Shown piece by piece: positions 17,422 through 26,293 of a stretch of 64,000 nucleotides of DNA. Origin of the DNA: Clostridiales bacterium. GTDB taxonomy: Bacteria; Bacillota; Clostridia; Saccharofermentanales; Saccharofermentanaceae. Made by a program: the position numbers and the translations under genes. How positions within the stretch are numbered: the first letter of the stretch is position 1; each line of letters opens with the position of its first letter. The stretch covers positions 62,001-126,000 of the forward strand of contig JAFZKB010000012.1 in the NCBI GenBank assembly GCA_017551865.1, written 5' to 3'. The notes under the pieces are model-generated. The model searched no databases, was not told the origin of the DNA, and saw nothing but the letters and a program-made list of their open reading frames with translations.

Positions 17422-18384
17422 ATGATCTGGATCCTTCTGACGCTGGTATACGGTCTTTTAAAAGGCGGCCGTGAGATCAGCAAGAAAAAAGCGATGGATA
17501 GAAATTCCGTTATGGAAGTTCTGCTCATCTATACCCTGATCGGTTTTCTGATCGTCACGCCCCGTGCGCCTTCCGCTATGGGTCTCGCGCCCTATCAGTA
17601 CGGTCTTATCCTCATTAAGTCTTTTTCGATCTTCCTGGCATGGATCATGGGATTTTACGCGCTCAAGCACCTGCCCGTCAGTCTTTACGGCGTACTCGAT
17701 CTGTCACGCGTTCTACTCGGGACGCTCATGGGCGTCATCGTCCTCCACGAGGTGCTGCTCTGGAACCAGGTCTTAGGTCTCGCACTCGTCGCTTTCGGAC
17801 TTCTGGCATTAAAGTTCAAGTTTTTCGGAAAGAAAGAGACAGAGGATGAAGCGGATACTAGGGATACCGCTGATGCATCTTCCGATTCTGCCGGTTCGGC
17901 AAAAGACCCCGCTGATCCTTCTACGGCTTCTTCCAAAGAGTCTTCCTCCGAAGGCAGCCGCACGAAGTTCGTTCTTCTGGCGTTCGGTTCCTGTATCCTG
18001 AATTCTGTTTCGGGTCTTCTCGACAAGATCCTGATGAAAGATATCAACAGTTCCCAGATGCAGTTCTGGTATATGTTCTTCCTTTTAGTCCTCTACATTC
18101 TCTACGTGCTCGTCACGAGAACCAAGATCAGAAAAAGTGCCTTTAAGAACGGCTGGATCTGGCTTATGGCCATCATGTTCGTAATCGGGGATGCTTCTCT
18201 ATTTATCGCCAATGCGGACCCGGAAAGCCGAGTCACCGTCATGACAGTCGTCAAGCAGAGCGCCTGCTTCGTCACGATTTTAGGCGGCAAGTTCGTCTTC
18301 CACGAAAAAGGCATCGCCTACCGTCTGTTCTGCGCATCCATCATCTTTACGGGAATCATTCTCTGCGTTCTTCACGCCGGCTGA
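17422..18384 (+). CDS. EamA/DMT-family membrane transporter
   Basis: A 320-residue transporter with two EamA halves (about 1-130 and 190-320). The first half ends in VSLYGVLDLSRVLLGTLMGVIVLHEVLLWNQ, the second in ADPESRVTVMTVVKQSACFVTILGGKFVFHEKG, both typical of drug/metabolite transporters. The halves are joined by an acidic, Ser/Asp-rich loop of about 50 residues, unusual for the family. I chose the ATG at 17422, with GGAG about 10 bases upstream, over an in-frame TTG at 17392. Substrate unknown. The last 29 bp overlap the convergent gene at 18356. Confidence 0.8.
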   Translation: MIWILLTLVYGLLKGGREISKKKAMDRNSVMEVLLIYTLIGFLIVTPRAPSAMGLAPYQYGLILIKSFSIFLAWIMGFYALKHLPVSLYGVLDLSRVLLGTLMGVIVLHEVLLWNQVLGLALVAFGLLALKFKFFGKKETEDEADTRDTADASSDSAGSAKDPADPSTASSKESSSEGSRTKFVLLAFGSCILNSVSGLLDKILMKDINSSQMQFWYMFFLLVLYILYVLVTRTKIRKSAFKNGWIWLMAIMFVIGDASLFIANADPESRVTVMTVVKQSACFVTILGGKFVFHEKGIAYRLFCASIIFTGIILCVLHAG

Positions 18385-19675
18385 AAGAAGCTGCAGCAAG
18401 TCCTGCCGCGCGTCCTGTAGACCACGCATTCTGAAGGTTATAGCCTCCGGAGACCCCGTCGATATCTATGACTTCGCCGCAGAAGAATAGTCCTTCCTTC
18501 ACCTTCGATCCCATCGTCTTCGGATCGATCTGCCGGACGCTGACACCGCCGGCTGTTACATAGGCCATATCGAGCGGTGTGCATTTTTCTATGTCAAAAG
18601 AACATCTCTTGATCTTTTCCGTGATCTGATTTCTCATCTTCTTCGTTACCTGATTTGCCGAAAGGTCCATCGTCTCCCCTAAAAGGAGCAGTGCGATCTT
18701 CTCCTGAAAATGGAATGTCTCACAAAGGAGGCGCTTCATGTGGCGGTTCGGGTTATCCGTCATTGCGGAAAGAAGATTCTTTCCCACCTCTTCTTCGGAT
18801 ATGTCCGGCAGAAGATCGACGATCAGGCGGACTTTCCCTTCCGGATATTTTCCCGTATCCGTCGGAAGATATCTCGAAAGGCTCATGGCCGAAGGACCGC
18901 TTACGCCCTGATGGGTAAAAAGAAGGTCTCCCCTTGATCGGGCCACGGTCTTCCCGTCAACGGAAAGTGCTGTCCCGACATCGGGAAGTGTGACCCCGGC
19001 GAGCGTAAACTCCGCGCCGCAGTCCTCGCAGCGGTCTGTCATCGGATCCGAAAACGAGGCTAGAAATAGCGGCGCCAGCGCCGGGCGGATTGGGGTGATC
19101 TCATGGTCCAGATCTTCCGCGATCCGATATCCGTCTCCCGTGGAGCCGGTATGCGGAAAGCTCTTACCGCCGCTTGCAATCACGACGGATCTGCCGGTAT
19201 ATTCACTGTCGTTCGTCTTTACGCACCAAAGGTCCCCGGACGGATCTTTTGCCGGAGAGACCGAGGTCACGGGAGATTCCATGAGAAGTTCGATCCCGTT
19301 TTTCCTGACCGCGTCTTCCAGCGCACGGCAGACATCCGAAGCTTTCTGGCTGTCCGGGAAGATCCTGCCGGCATCTTCTTCGTGGGTCGGGATGCCTATG
19401 GACGCAAAGAACGCACGCACGTCCTCCGGAGAGAAAGCGTGCAGTGCGCTCGTTAAAAACCTGGCATTTTCGTGGTAGGTCTCCCGGAAATTGTCCATGA
19501 TGCGGATGTTCGTGATGTTGCAGCGCCCGTGTCCCGTAAGAAGAAGTTTCTTGCCGGGGGAAGGGTTCTTTTCCAGAAGAAGGACATTCGCGCCCTCCGA
19601 AGAAGCGGAGATGGCAGCCATCATGCCGGAAGGACCTGCGCCGGTCACGATCACATCATAGATTTGCCGGCCCAC
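18356..19675 (-). CDS. HI0933/YhiN-family flavoprotein (NAD(P)/FAD-dependent oxidoreductase)
   Basis: A 439-residue FAD protein. The dinucleotide-binding motif is VIVTGAGPSGMMAAISA near residue 10; the family signatures LLLTGHGRCNITN, VVIASGGKSFPHTGSTGDGY, LLFTHQGVSGPSAMSLSRY and the C-terminal GLFFCGEVIDIDGVSGGYNLQNAWSTG are all present. The reaction is not established for most members. The start is a GTG at 19675, six bases after a GAGGTG site; an alternative GTG lies at 19684. Its 3' end overlaps the EamA gene tail to tail by 29 bp. Confidence 0.88.
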   Translation of the reverse strand: MGRQIYDVIVTGAGPSGMMAAISASSEGANVLLLEKNPSPGKKLLLTGHGRCNITNIRIMDNFRETYHENARFLTSALHAFSPEDVRAFFASIGIPTHEEDAGRIFPDSQKASDVCRALEDAVRKNGIELLMESPVTSVSPAKDPSGDLWCVKTNDSEYTGRSVVIASGGKSFPHTGSTGDGYRIAEDLDHEITPIRPALAPLFLASFSDPMTDRCEDCGAEFTLAGVTLPDVGTALSVDGKTVARSRGDLLFTHQGVSGPSAMSLSRYLPTDTGKYPEGKVRLIVDLLPDISEEEVGKNLLSAMTDNPNRHMKRLLCETFHFQEKIALLLLGETMDLSANQVTKKMRNQITEKIKRCSFDIEKCTPLDMAYVTAGGVSVRQIDPKTMGSKVKEGLFFCGEVIDIDGVSGGYNLQNAWSTGRAAGLAAASFSRREERRE

Positions 19676-19685
19676 CTTATTCACC

Positions 19686-21890
19686 TCACACCTTGTAGAT
19701 CGTGATGCCGTTATCGAAAGTGACGACCTCGATCAGGTTCTCGTGGAAGAAGACCTCGTCGTAGAAGTCTCTTGTCTCGTCGTTTCCGTAGTAGTCACCG
19801 CAGGCGATGACATAGCGGATGTTCATCTCATTGCAGTAGCGGTGGAACTCATCAATATTTCCGTTACATCCGGTGAGGAGCCACTGGTAGTTGATCTGAC
19901 GGGTGGCAGTATCATGTCCGGCGGACCATGCAAAATACGGCCAGCCGTAGTAGATCCTTCTGCCGCTCAGGAAGAAGTCGTGTACGGACCACATCGGGGT
20001 CAGGAAGATATCGTCCTCGTCCGTGTTCTTCGACACCCATTCCGCGATCTCGGAATCCGGATGCAGTTCGACGTATCCGCCGCTGTGAGTGTTGAGGTTA
20101 TAGTAGATGCACCACTCGCTGATGCCTGTGGCGGTAAGACCGAAGGTCAGAAGCAGGCAGACGATCGCAGCTGCAATCTGGACCGGAATAAAGGTCTTTC
20201 TCTTAAGATTCGGAAGCGGCAGTGCAAGAAGATTTGCGAGCACGCCGGCGATCAGGATATCGAAAAGAATGAAGCTGACCTGGATGAATTTATGGTTGGC
20301 AAGAACTTCCAGCGAGATCTGGCAGTAGAAGGCGAAGATCAGCGGGAAAGAAAGCGGGATCAGAAGCATCGCTCGGTACGGGTTCTTGTGACGGATCAGC
20401 TCGTAAATCAGAAGTCCGACGAAAAGAACTGCCGGGATGATCACTGTCAGGAAGCCCATCTTGTTGAGGTAGCTGATGATCGCGCCGGTACTCTTCAGTA
20501 CATCCATGAAACCGGACTTCGATTTTCCTTCGAGTTCCGGAACGACGAAGCCGAAGTAATACTTAAAGCTCGCAACATTCGATGCTCCGCCGGCGAAGAA
20601 TCTGGCCTGCAGGGTCGCCGAAAGGACTGATACGGCAGCCACGACGGCATAGCCTGCACGGAATTCCGAGAAGATCGCCATGCCGAAGAGGACTAAAAGC
20701 GCGCAGATCAGGCAGGAGCCATGGAAGAAAGGCATCGCCAGTGCGATCAGGGATGCCAGGATCACGCCGCCCCACGGACGGAGCGGATCGGCGGTACGGG
20801 CGATCCATGCCTCACGGGAGGCAAAGAAACGCTTCGCTTTTGCCTTCACGCCCTTCGTGCGTCCCAGATGCAGGAACATTCTGCGGAAGTGCGGAAGGAA
20901 GATGAAGATAAAGAGGATGACCAGGCCGACACCCATGGCGAGGTGGCGCTGGTTCGCATATACATTGACTGCCCACAGTCCCCACTCATCACGGAAGGTA
21001 TAGCCGTACCAGGCGGACTGTTTCGTAATGGACGAGAAAACAGAGCCCCATGTGGCGCCCGGAGCCGACTTAAGTTCCGAAGCCTGATGGAAGACGTTCC
21101 ACGCACTGCGGAAAAGAACCAGCACCGGTGCGAAGAAGAAGGCGCTTCTTCTCGAGGAAAGGAGCACGGCCATCGTTCCGAGGAGTGTGAGCGCGCTGCC
21201 CATGCAGAGGATGGACGGCAGGTTGATCGCCCAGACAAGCGGAAGACCCAGTGCCTCAAGGTTACCTGTCAGGAAGTAGAACATGAAGTGATACTGGATG
21301 TTATCTCCGGCAAAGTGCGGATACTGGGTCGGGAAATTGGAGCCGACGCCGAATCCGGATGTGATCGCCACGTGCGGCGAAAAGTCGCTGAAGATCGAAT
21401 ATCCGAGACAGATGGTGTCGTTTTTCATGAAGCAGGTATAAAAATATACGAAGCAGGCGGCGGAAACGACCAGAATAATGGACGTAATATAGAAGATCAG
21501 CGAGCCCGGCTGACGGCGGAAGTCCGCCAGCTTCTTCGGCGCGCCCGCCTTCTGCGAATCGCGGTAATTTCTCAGGAAGCATCTCTGCCACAGCAGGCAG
21601 CCGGCATATGCGAAGATACACATTCCTACGATATTGGCCGGCAGGAGGTTCGCCGTGTCTGCAGGAATATAGGGGTGCATCACATAAGCCAGGAAGTACG
21701 TGATCCAGGAGGTAAGGAGAAGTCCGACCAGAGTTCCTGCCGGAAGCAGAAACAGCATCGTCGGTACACGATCGATATAGGAAGTGTCCGCAGCGATACC
21801 CACATACAGACGGCGGATATCCGGGATCAGGAAGCGGATCAGCTGTGTGCCAAAAAAGATGGCAATGATCAGATATAGAATTGCAAGCAT
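19686..21890 (-). CDS. Large polytopic membrane protein, probable GT-C type glycosyltransferase
   Basis: A 734-residue protein with more than ten hydrophobic segments in the first 600 residues and a soluble C-terminal domain (about 610-734). The outer loop near 150-185 has FSDFSPHVAITSGFGVGSNF and FAGDNIQYHFMFYFLTG; acidic residues in such first loops are typical of GT-C enzymes, which use lipid-linked sugars. The C-terminal part holds WVSKNTDEDDIFLTPMW and NEMNIRYVIACGDYY. I cannot name a closer family. The start at 21890 has GGAGGT 7 bases upstream; the longer open frame from 21908 runs through that site. Confidence 0.7.
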   Translation of the reverse strand: MLAILYLIIAIFFGTQLIRFLIPDIRRLYVGIAADTSYIDRVPTMLFLLPAGTLVGLLLTSWITYFLAYVMHPYIPADTANLLPANIVGMCIFAYAGCLLWQRCFLRNYRDSQKAGAPKKLADFRRQPGSLIFYITSIILVVSAACFVYFYTCFMKNDTICLGYSIFSDFSPHVAITSGFGVGSNFPTQYPHFAGDNIQYHFMFYFLTGNLEALGLPLVWAINLPSILCMGSALTLLGTMAVLLSSRRSAFFFAPVLVLFRSAWNVFHQASELKSAPGATWGSVFSSITKQSAWYGYTFRDEWGLWAVNVYANQRHLAMGVGLVILFIFIFLPHFRRMFLHLGRTKGVKAKAKRFFASREAWIARTADPLRPWGGVILASLIALAMPFFHGSCLICALLVLFGMAIFSEFRAGYAVVAAVSVLSATLQARFFAGGASNVASFKYYFGFVVPELEGKSKSGFMDVLKSTGAIISYLNKMGFLTVIIPAVLFVGLLIYELIRHKNPYRAMLLIPLSFPLIFAFYCQISLEVLANHKFIQVSFILFDILIAGVLANLLALPLPNLKRKTFIPVQIAAAIVCLLLTFGLTATGISEWCIYYNLNTHSGGYVELHPDSEIAEWVSKNTDEDDIFLTPMWSVHDFFLSGRRIYYGWPYFAWSAGHDTATRQINYQWLLTGCNGNIDEFHRYCNEMNIRYVIACGDYYGNDETRDFYDEVFFHENLIEVVTFDNGITIYKV

Positions 21891-21989
21891 ATTGCGACCT
21901 CCACACACTTATACTCCATTATCATACCATTGTACTGTCCTGCCGTCATCGGAAAAATCCTACTCTTTGGTTACAATTGGCAATTTTCT

Positions 21990-22018
21990 TTTTTCAATTT
22001 CAATAAATACGGTATAAT
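21990..22018 (+). promoter_or_regulatory. Probable promoter of ddl
   Basis: A perfect TATAAT at 22013-22018 lies 69 bp before the ddl ATG. The -35 region is poor (T-rich, nearest candidate TTTCAA at a 15-bp spacer), so the box is supported mainly by the -10 and by the AT-rich upstream stretch. Confidence 0.45.
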
Positions 22019-22086
22019 CAGTTCGTGTGACCGCCCATTAAAAGGACGGGACGTGTCACCTTAAATTGAAGGGAGGTCCTTTTGAC

Positions 22087-23151
22087 ATGAGAGTTATCGT
22101 ATTAGCAGGTGGTATCAGTCCGGAACGCGACGTGTCCCTCTGCTCGGCAAGTCTTATTTCCAACGCACTTTTATCCAAAGGTCACGAGGTGGCTTTTGTG
22201 GATGTATACGAAGGTGTACCGGAAGCGGAAGCAAACGACGGGTCTTTTGACCTTGCGACCTGCTTCGTAAAGCCTTCTTCCGGCAAGACCTTCTCCTACT
22301 CGATCCCGGAGACTGAACCGGATCTTGACGCTCTGATCGCTTCCCACGGGGGAAGAAAAGAGCTCATCGGCCCCGGCGTCCTCGATCTCTGCAGAATGGC
22401 TGACGCCGTCTTCATCGGCTGCCACGGCGGCATGGGCGAGAACGGACGTCTTCAGGCTGTCCTCGACTGCATCGATGTTCCTTACACCGGTTCCGGCTAT
22501 CTCGGCTGCGCACTGGCAATGGACAAGCACCTGACGAAGACCCTTCTTCTTCAGTTCTCCATCCCGACTGCAGACTGGATGATCTTCGATCCGAAAAAGC
22601 ACACCATCGATATGGTCAGAGAGAAGATCGGATTCCCGTGTGTCGTTAAGCCGATCGGCTGCGGCAGCAGTTGCGGTGTTTCCATCGTTCACGACGAAAG
22701 CGAGTGGGCGGATGCGATCACCTATTCCACCAAGTACGAGAGCACGTGCCTCATCGAGAAGATGATCCACGGCCGTGAGTTCTCCATCGGTGTATTGGAC
22801 GGAAAAGCCCTGCCGATCATCGAGATCCGTCCGAAGCAGGGTTTCTACGATTACAAGAACAAGTATCAGGCCAATGCGACCGAAGAGCTCTGCCCGGCAC
22901 CTCTTTCTCCGGAACAGACCGAAGAAGCACAGGGTCTGGCTGTCGCTGTTCATAACACACTCAATCTCGGCAACTATTCCCGTGTCGACTTTATCCTGTC
23001 GGAAGAAGACGGCAGGTTCTACTGCCTCGAGGCCAATAACCTCCCGGGCATGACGCCGAACAGCCTGATCCCGCAGGAGGCAAGAGCGATCGGCATCTCC
23101 TACGAAGATCTGTGCGAGAAGCTGGTTCTTTCCGCCAGCAGAAAAGGCTGA
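22087..23151 (+). CDS. ddl: D-alanine--D-alanine ligase
   Basis: A 354-residue ATP-grasp ligase that joins two D-Ala for peptidoglycan. Motifs in order: LAGGISPERDVSLCSASLI, FIGCHGGMGENGRLQAVLD, YTGSGYLGCALAMDKHLTK, CVVKPIGCGSSCGVSIV, REFSIGVL, and the closing RVDFILSEEDGRFYCLEANNLPGMTPNSLIP written across residues 305-335 with the metal-binding Glu and Asn. Start ATG 22087 follows GGGAGG by 8 bases. No vancomycin-type neighbours (vanH, vanX) are near, so ordinary D-Ala-D-Ala activity is expected. Confidence 0.95.
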   Translation: MRVIVLAGGISPERDVSLCSASLISNALLSKGHEVAFVDVYEGVPEAEANDGSFDLATCFVKPSSGKTFSYSIPETEPDLDALIASHGGRKELIGPGVLDLCRMADAVFIGCHGGMGENGRLQAVLDCIDVPYTGSGYLGCALAMDKHLTKTLLLQFSIPTADWMIFDPKKHTIDMVREKIGFPCVVKPIGCGSSCGVSIVHDESEWADAITYSTKYESTCLIEKMIHGREFSIGVLDGKALPIIEIRPKQGFYDYKNKYQANATEELCPAPLSPEQTEEAQGLAVAVHNTLNLGNYSRVDFILSEEDGRFYCLEANNLPGMTPNSLIPQEARAIGISYEDLCEKLVLSASRKG

Positions 23152-23184
23152 GATCCTTTCCGGGATCTTCTAAAAAAGACAAAG

Positions 23185-23245
23185 AAAAACCCCACGGAGC
23201 GGTTCTCCAGGGCGCAGGCCCTGCGACATGCAGCGTGGGGTTTTC
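23185..23245. terminator. Bidirectional terminator between ddl and glnA
   Basis: AAAACCCCACG at 23186-23196 pairs with CGTGGGGTTTT at 23234-23244, with an inner GC-rich hairpin. A-run and T-run on both sides suit both converging genes. Confidence 0.85.
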
Positions 23246-23250
23246 CGAAT

Positions 23251-24681
23251 TTACAGATCGTAATACATGGCAAATTCCATCGGATGCGGAAGTTTGCTGA
23301 TCTTCGATGCCGTCTTCTTATTTCTCTCGATGAGCTGCTTGAGAAGTCTTTCCGGGAAAACGCCGCCGGCCGTTAAGTACTCGTGATCTTCCTCGAGGGC
23401 GCGGATCGCTTCTTCCAGAGATGCCGGAAGTCCCGTTAGCTTTGCTTTTTCCTCATCGGAAAGCGTATAGAGATTGCAGTCATACGGGCCCCATCCGTTC
23501 GCATGCGGATCTATTTTGTTCTTGATGCCGTCCAGTCCGGCCATCAGGATCGCCGCGTACGCATAGTACGGATTACAGGTCGCATCCGGATTTCTCAGCT
23601 CGAAACGCTTGGTCTCCGGGGTCTTCGCATACGCCGGGATACGGATAACGGCAGAGCGGTTACTCATGGCATAGCCGATCGTAACAGGTGCTTCATAGCC
23701 CGGGATCAGGCGCTTATAGGAGTTCGTCGAGGGATTCGTGATGGCACAGATGGATCTGGCATGCTTCAGAAGTCCGCCCATAAAATAGTGTGCCGTCTCG
23801 CTCAGCTGCGCATATCCGTCCGCATCGTAGAATACCGGTTTTCCGTCCTTAAAGAGGAGCATATGCACGTGCATACCGGATCCCGCTTCTTCCGCGAGCG
23901 GCTTCGGCATGAATGTCGCGGTCAATCCTTCCTGTACCGCTTCGTTCTTGATGATATACTTCGCCGCCATGGTATCGTCCGCGAGCTTCAACATCTCTCC
24001 GAGCTCCACTTCGATCTCCATCTGGCCGGATCCGCCGACCTCCGGATGATGGTACTTGACCCCGATGCCCCATTCGCCCATCGCAAGGCACATGCGGCTT
24101 CTTATATCGTTTCGGATATCCGTCGGAAGGCTGTTATGGTAGCCGGCACCCGGAAGGACCTGGAAACCGTTGTTACTCATTTCATTTCCGGAAGCATAGT
24201 GCGCCTGTGAGGTATAGATGCTCGTGGACATATCGTAGTAATTCGTCGTATAGCGGACATCGTCGAAGATGTAGAACTCATACTCCGGTCCGATGACCAT
24301 CTTATCCGCAACGCCCGTCTCCTTCATGTACTCCAGCGCGCGGATCGCCACGTTTCTCGGATACTGGTCAAAAGGCTTGTTCTCCGGGAGTGCGATGACA
24401 CGCACGTCGCCGATCATGGAGAGTGTCGGCACTTCACAGTAGCGGTCTACGATCGCCGAATCGAGGACAGGGATAAACACCATGTCACTGTTTTCGACCG
24501 GCGCATATCCATAGTTACTGCCGTCGAAACCGATACCCTGTTCCATCGTGCTCTCAGTGAGCCTTTCTGCCGGGATTGCCAGATGTCTCCAGCGTCCATC
24601 GATATCGGTCAGCTTAAAGTCGACCATCTTGATCCCCAGCTCATTGATCATGTTCTGAATGTCCTTCAACGTTTTTCCCAT
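23251..24681 (-). CDS. glnA: Glutamine synthetase, type I
   Basis: A 476-residue GSI enzyme that forms glutamine from glutamate, ammonia and ATP. N-terminal beta-grasp domain: MVDFKLTDIDGRWRHLAIPAE, GIGFDGSNYGYAPVENSDM. Catalytic domain: VIGPEYEFYIFD, GYHNSLPTDIRNDIRS, EVELGEM, ATFMPKPLAEEAGSGMHVHM, YKRLIPGYEAPV and NRSAVIRIPAYA with ATP- and glutamate-binding residues. The adenylylation-type tyrosine segment of enterobacterial GlnA is not seen. It lies 84 bp downstream of the macrodomain gene. No GlnR-type operator was found in that gap. Confidence 0.95.
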   Translation of the reverse strand: MGKTLKDIQNMINELGIKMVDFKLTDIDGRWRHLAIPAERLTESTMEQGIGFDGSNYGYAPVENSDMVFIPVLDSAIVDRYCEVPTLSMIGDVRVIALPENKPFDQYPRNVAIRALEYMKETGVADKMVIGPEYEFYIFDDVRYTTNYYDMSTSIYTSQAHYASGNEMSNNGFQVLPGAGYHNSLPTDIRNDIRSRMCLAMGEWGIGVKYHHPEVGGSGQMEIEVELGEMLKLADDTMAAKYIIKNEAVQEGLTATFMPKPLAEEAGSGMHVHMLLFKDGKPVFYDADGYAQLSETAHYFMGGLLKHARSICAITNPSTNSYKRLIPGYEAPVTIGYAMSNRSAVIRIPAYAKTPETKRFELRNPDATCNPYYAYAAILMAGLDGIKNKIDPHANGWGPYDCNLYTLSDEEKAKLTGLPASLEEAIRALEEDHEYLTAGGVFPERLLKQLIERNKKTASKISKLPHPMEFAMYYDL

Positions 24682-24709
24682 ATCCTGCCTCCTGCAAATT
24701 TATTTTTGT

Positions 24710-24723
24710 GCCCGTCTTCGGGC
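24710..24723 (-). terminator. Weak hairpin between macrodomain gene and glnA
   Basis: GCCCG and CGGGC with a 4-base loop, followed on the minus strand by ACAAAAATAAATTT, which has no clean T-run. At most a weak or partial terminator; glnA may be partly cotranscribed with the macrodomain gene. Confidence 0.35.
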
Positions 24724-24765
24724 TTGATCCCGGAACGAATAACTTCTCTTTACGGATCTTTTCGA

Positions 24766-25920
24766 TCAGGCGCCGAGAAGATTCTGGTCAAAGGCGAACA
24801 GCGCCTCGTTGATGCTGTACATGTCGTAGTTTCCATTGGCGATGAAATACTCCACGATCACGTCCGCTTTATTGGAATGGGAGAGCGCAAACCCCGCTTT
24901 TTTCAGGAACGCCTCCGTCTCTTGAAGGTCCAGCTCGAGCGCCACGGCAAAGGCCAGCACGGTCTGCTTGCTGGGACGGTAATGAATGTCACTTCGTATC
25001 TTGGAAAACAGTTTCCTGTCGATATTGGCTTTCTTATAGCACTCGGAATCCTTGAGTCCCCGGGCATCGATCATGCGCAGCAGCGCCTGGGAGAAGCTCT
25101 CATCCAGGTTCTCCAGCGCATGCGTCAGATCCATCGGCGCACTCATCGCCTGGGCGCAGTACATCCGTGGCTCGGTAGGAGCGCTTCTTTCCTCATCGGC
25201 CATCGCCACGGCTTCGTCCGATGCCTCCATGGGCGCTTCCGCCATCGGGGCAGAATCCATGGCATTGCGGCAGGCTTTCGATTCTTTTTTCTTCGGCGAG
25301 AAGATCGATCTTCTGCTTCCCGCCGCACCGCCAAATGCGACAGAACGAGCCATGTCTCCCAGGAGCGAACCTGAGCCGGACATGGCTCTTTCATCTTCAT
25401 ATGTATTGCGCAGATATCCGGAGATCTCGGAATAAAGGCGCACGTCGAAACGGAACGACTCACGGTCGAAGATCACCAGGGTCACATCCATCTCGTTTTT
25501 CTCGAGAAATGCACGGATCGTACTGACCGCCACCTCCAGCGCCTGATCTTTCGGGTAGCCGTAGACACCCGCGGAGATCATGGGGAAAGCCACGGACTCG
25601 CAGTTGTTTTTAAGTGCCAGATGAAGGGAATTCCTGTAAGCGGAACGGAGAAGTTCTTCCTCGCCATGTGCACCGCCGCTCCAGATCGGACCAACGGTAT
25701 GGATCACGTATTTTGCAGGCAGGTCATATCCGCGTGTGATCTTCGCTTCTCCTGTCCGGCAGCCGTGTAATGTACGGCACTCTTCCAGAAGGCGCGGACC
25801 CGCAGCACGATGGATCGCACCATCGACACCGCCACCGCCGAGCAGCGACGAATTCGCCGCATTCACGATCGCATCCACGGAAAGTTTCGTGATGTCACCA
25901 AGGACGATTCGAAAAGGCAT
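24766..25920 (-). CDS. Macrodomain protein fused to a helical C-terminal domain
   Basis: A 384-residue fusion. Residues 1-170 are a macrodomain of the ADP-ribose/O-acetyl-ADP-ribose hydrolase type: [49 protein letters not shown] and [17 protein letters not shown] carry the ligand-binding loops. A Met/Ala/Glu-rich low-complexity linker follows to about 270. Residues 275-384 form a compact helical domain ([68 protein letters not shown]) that resembles a Cro/CI-type helical bundle and that I know as a recurring C-terminal module in clostridial proteins. Its function is not established. Located upstream of glnA. Confidence 0.85.
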   Translation of the reverse strand: MPFRIVLGDITKLSVDAIVNAANSSLLGGGGVDGAIHRAAGPRLLEECRTLHGCRTGEAKITRGYDLPAKYVIHTVGPIWSGGAHGEEELLRSAYRNSLHLALKNNCESVAFPMISAGVYGYPKDQALEVAVSTIRAFLEKNEMDVTLVIFDRESFRFDVRLYSEISGYLRNTYEDERAMSGSGSLLGDMARSVAFGGAAGSRRSIFSPKKKESKACRNAMDSAPMAEAPMEASDEAVAMADEERSAPTEPRMYCAQAMSAPMDLTHALENLDESFSQALLRMIDARGLKDSECYKKANIDRKLFSKIRSDIHYRPSKQTVLAFAVALELDLQETEAFLKKAGFALSHSNKADVIVEYFIANGNYDMYSINEALFAFDQNLLGA

Positions 25921-25999
25921 GACCCCATTGCCCTCCTTCTCTATCTGCTTTTTTCATTATACACTACCACGGCTTTTCCACCCACATGGAATCGTCTTT

Positions 26000-26287
26000 T
26001 TACGAGTTCTTTCTCACGCGTTCCACCGGCAAGGCATTTCTCGGAGTGACCTCATATACAGGCTTCCCCGGAGCATGCTCGGCGATGTACTTTTCGATCG
26101 ATGCCGAATTCTCCGACATTCTTTCCGAACGGTGGGTAAAGGTCACGCTGCTCGTATAAAAGCGCGGATCCGCATGGCTGTCGCCATAGTTGTTCTTCTT
26201 TTCGAGAATATGCGCGGCAATATAGATCGCGGCTCCGATCCCGGCCGCTGCACCAAATAAAACTGTATAGAACTGAAGAGCTGTCAT
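26000..26287 (-). CDS. Small membrane-anchored protein, 95 aa
   Basis: An N-terminal membrane segment (about residues 6-27, YTVLFGAAAGIGAAIYIAAH) followed by a hydrophilic 65-residue tail with no recognised motif. It starts 6 bp after the stop of the zinc-ribbon gene at 26294 and is probably translated with it. Function unknown. Confidence 0.65.
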   Translation of the reverse strand: MTALQFYTVLFGAAAGIGAAIYIAAHILEKKNNYGDSHADPRFYTSSVTFTHRSERMSENSASIEKYIAEHAPGKPVYEVTPRNALPVERVRKNS

Positions 26288-26293
26288 TTTACG

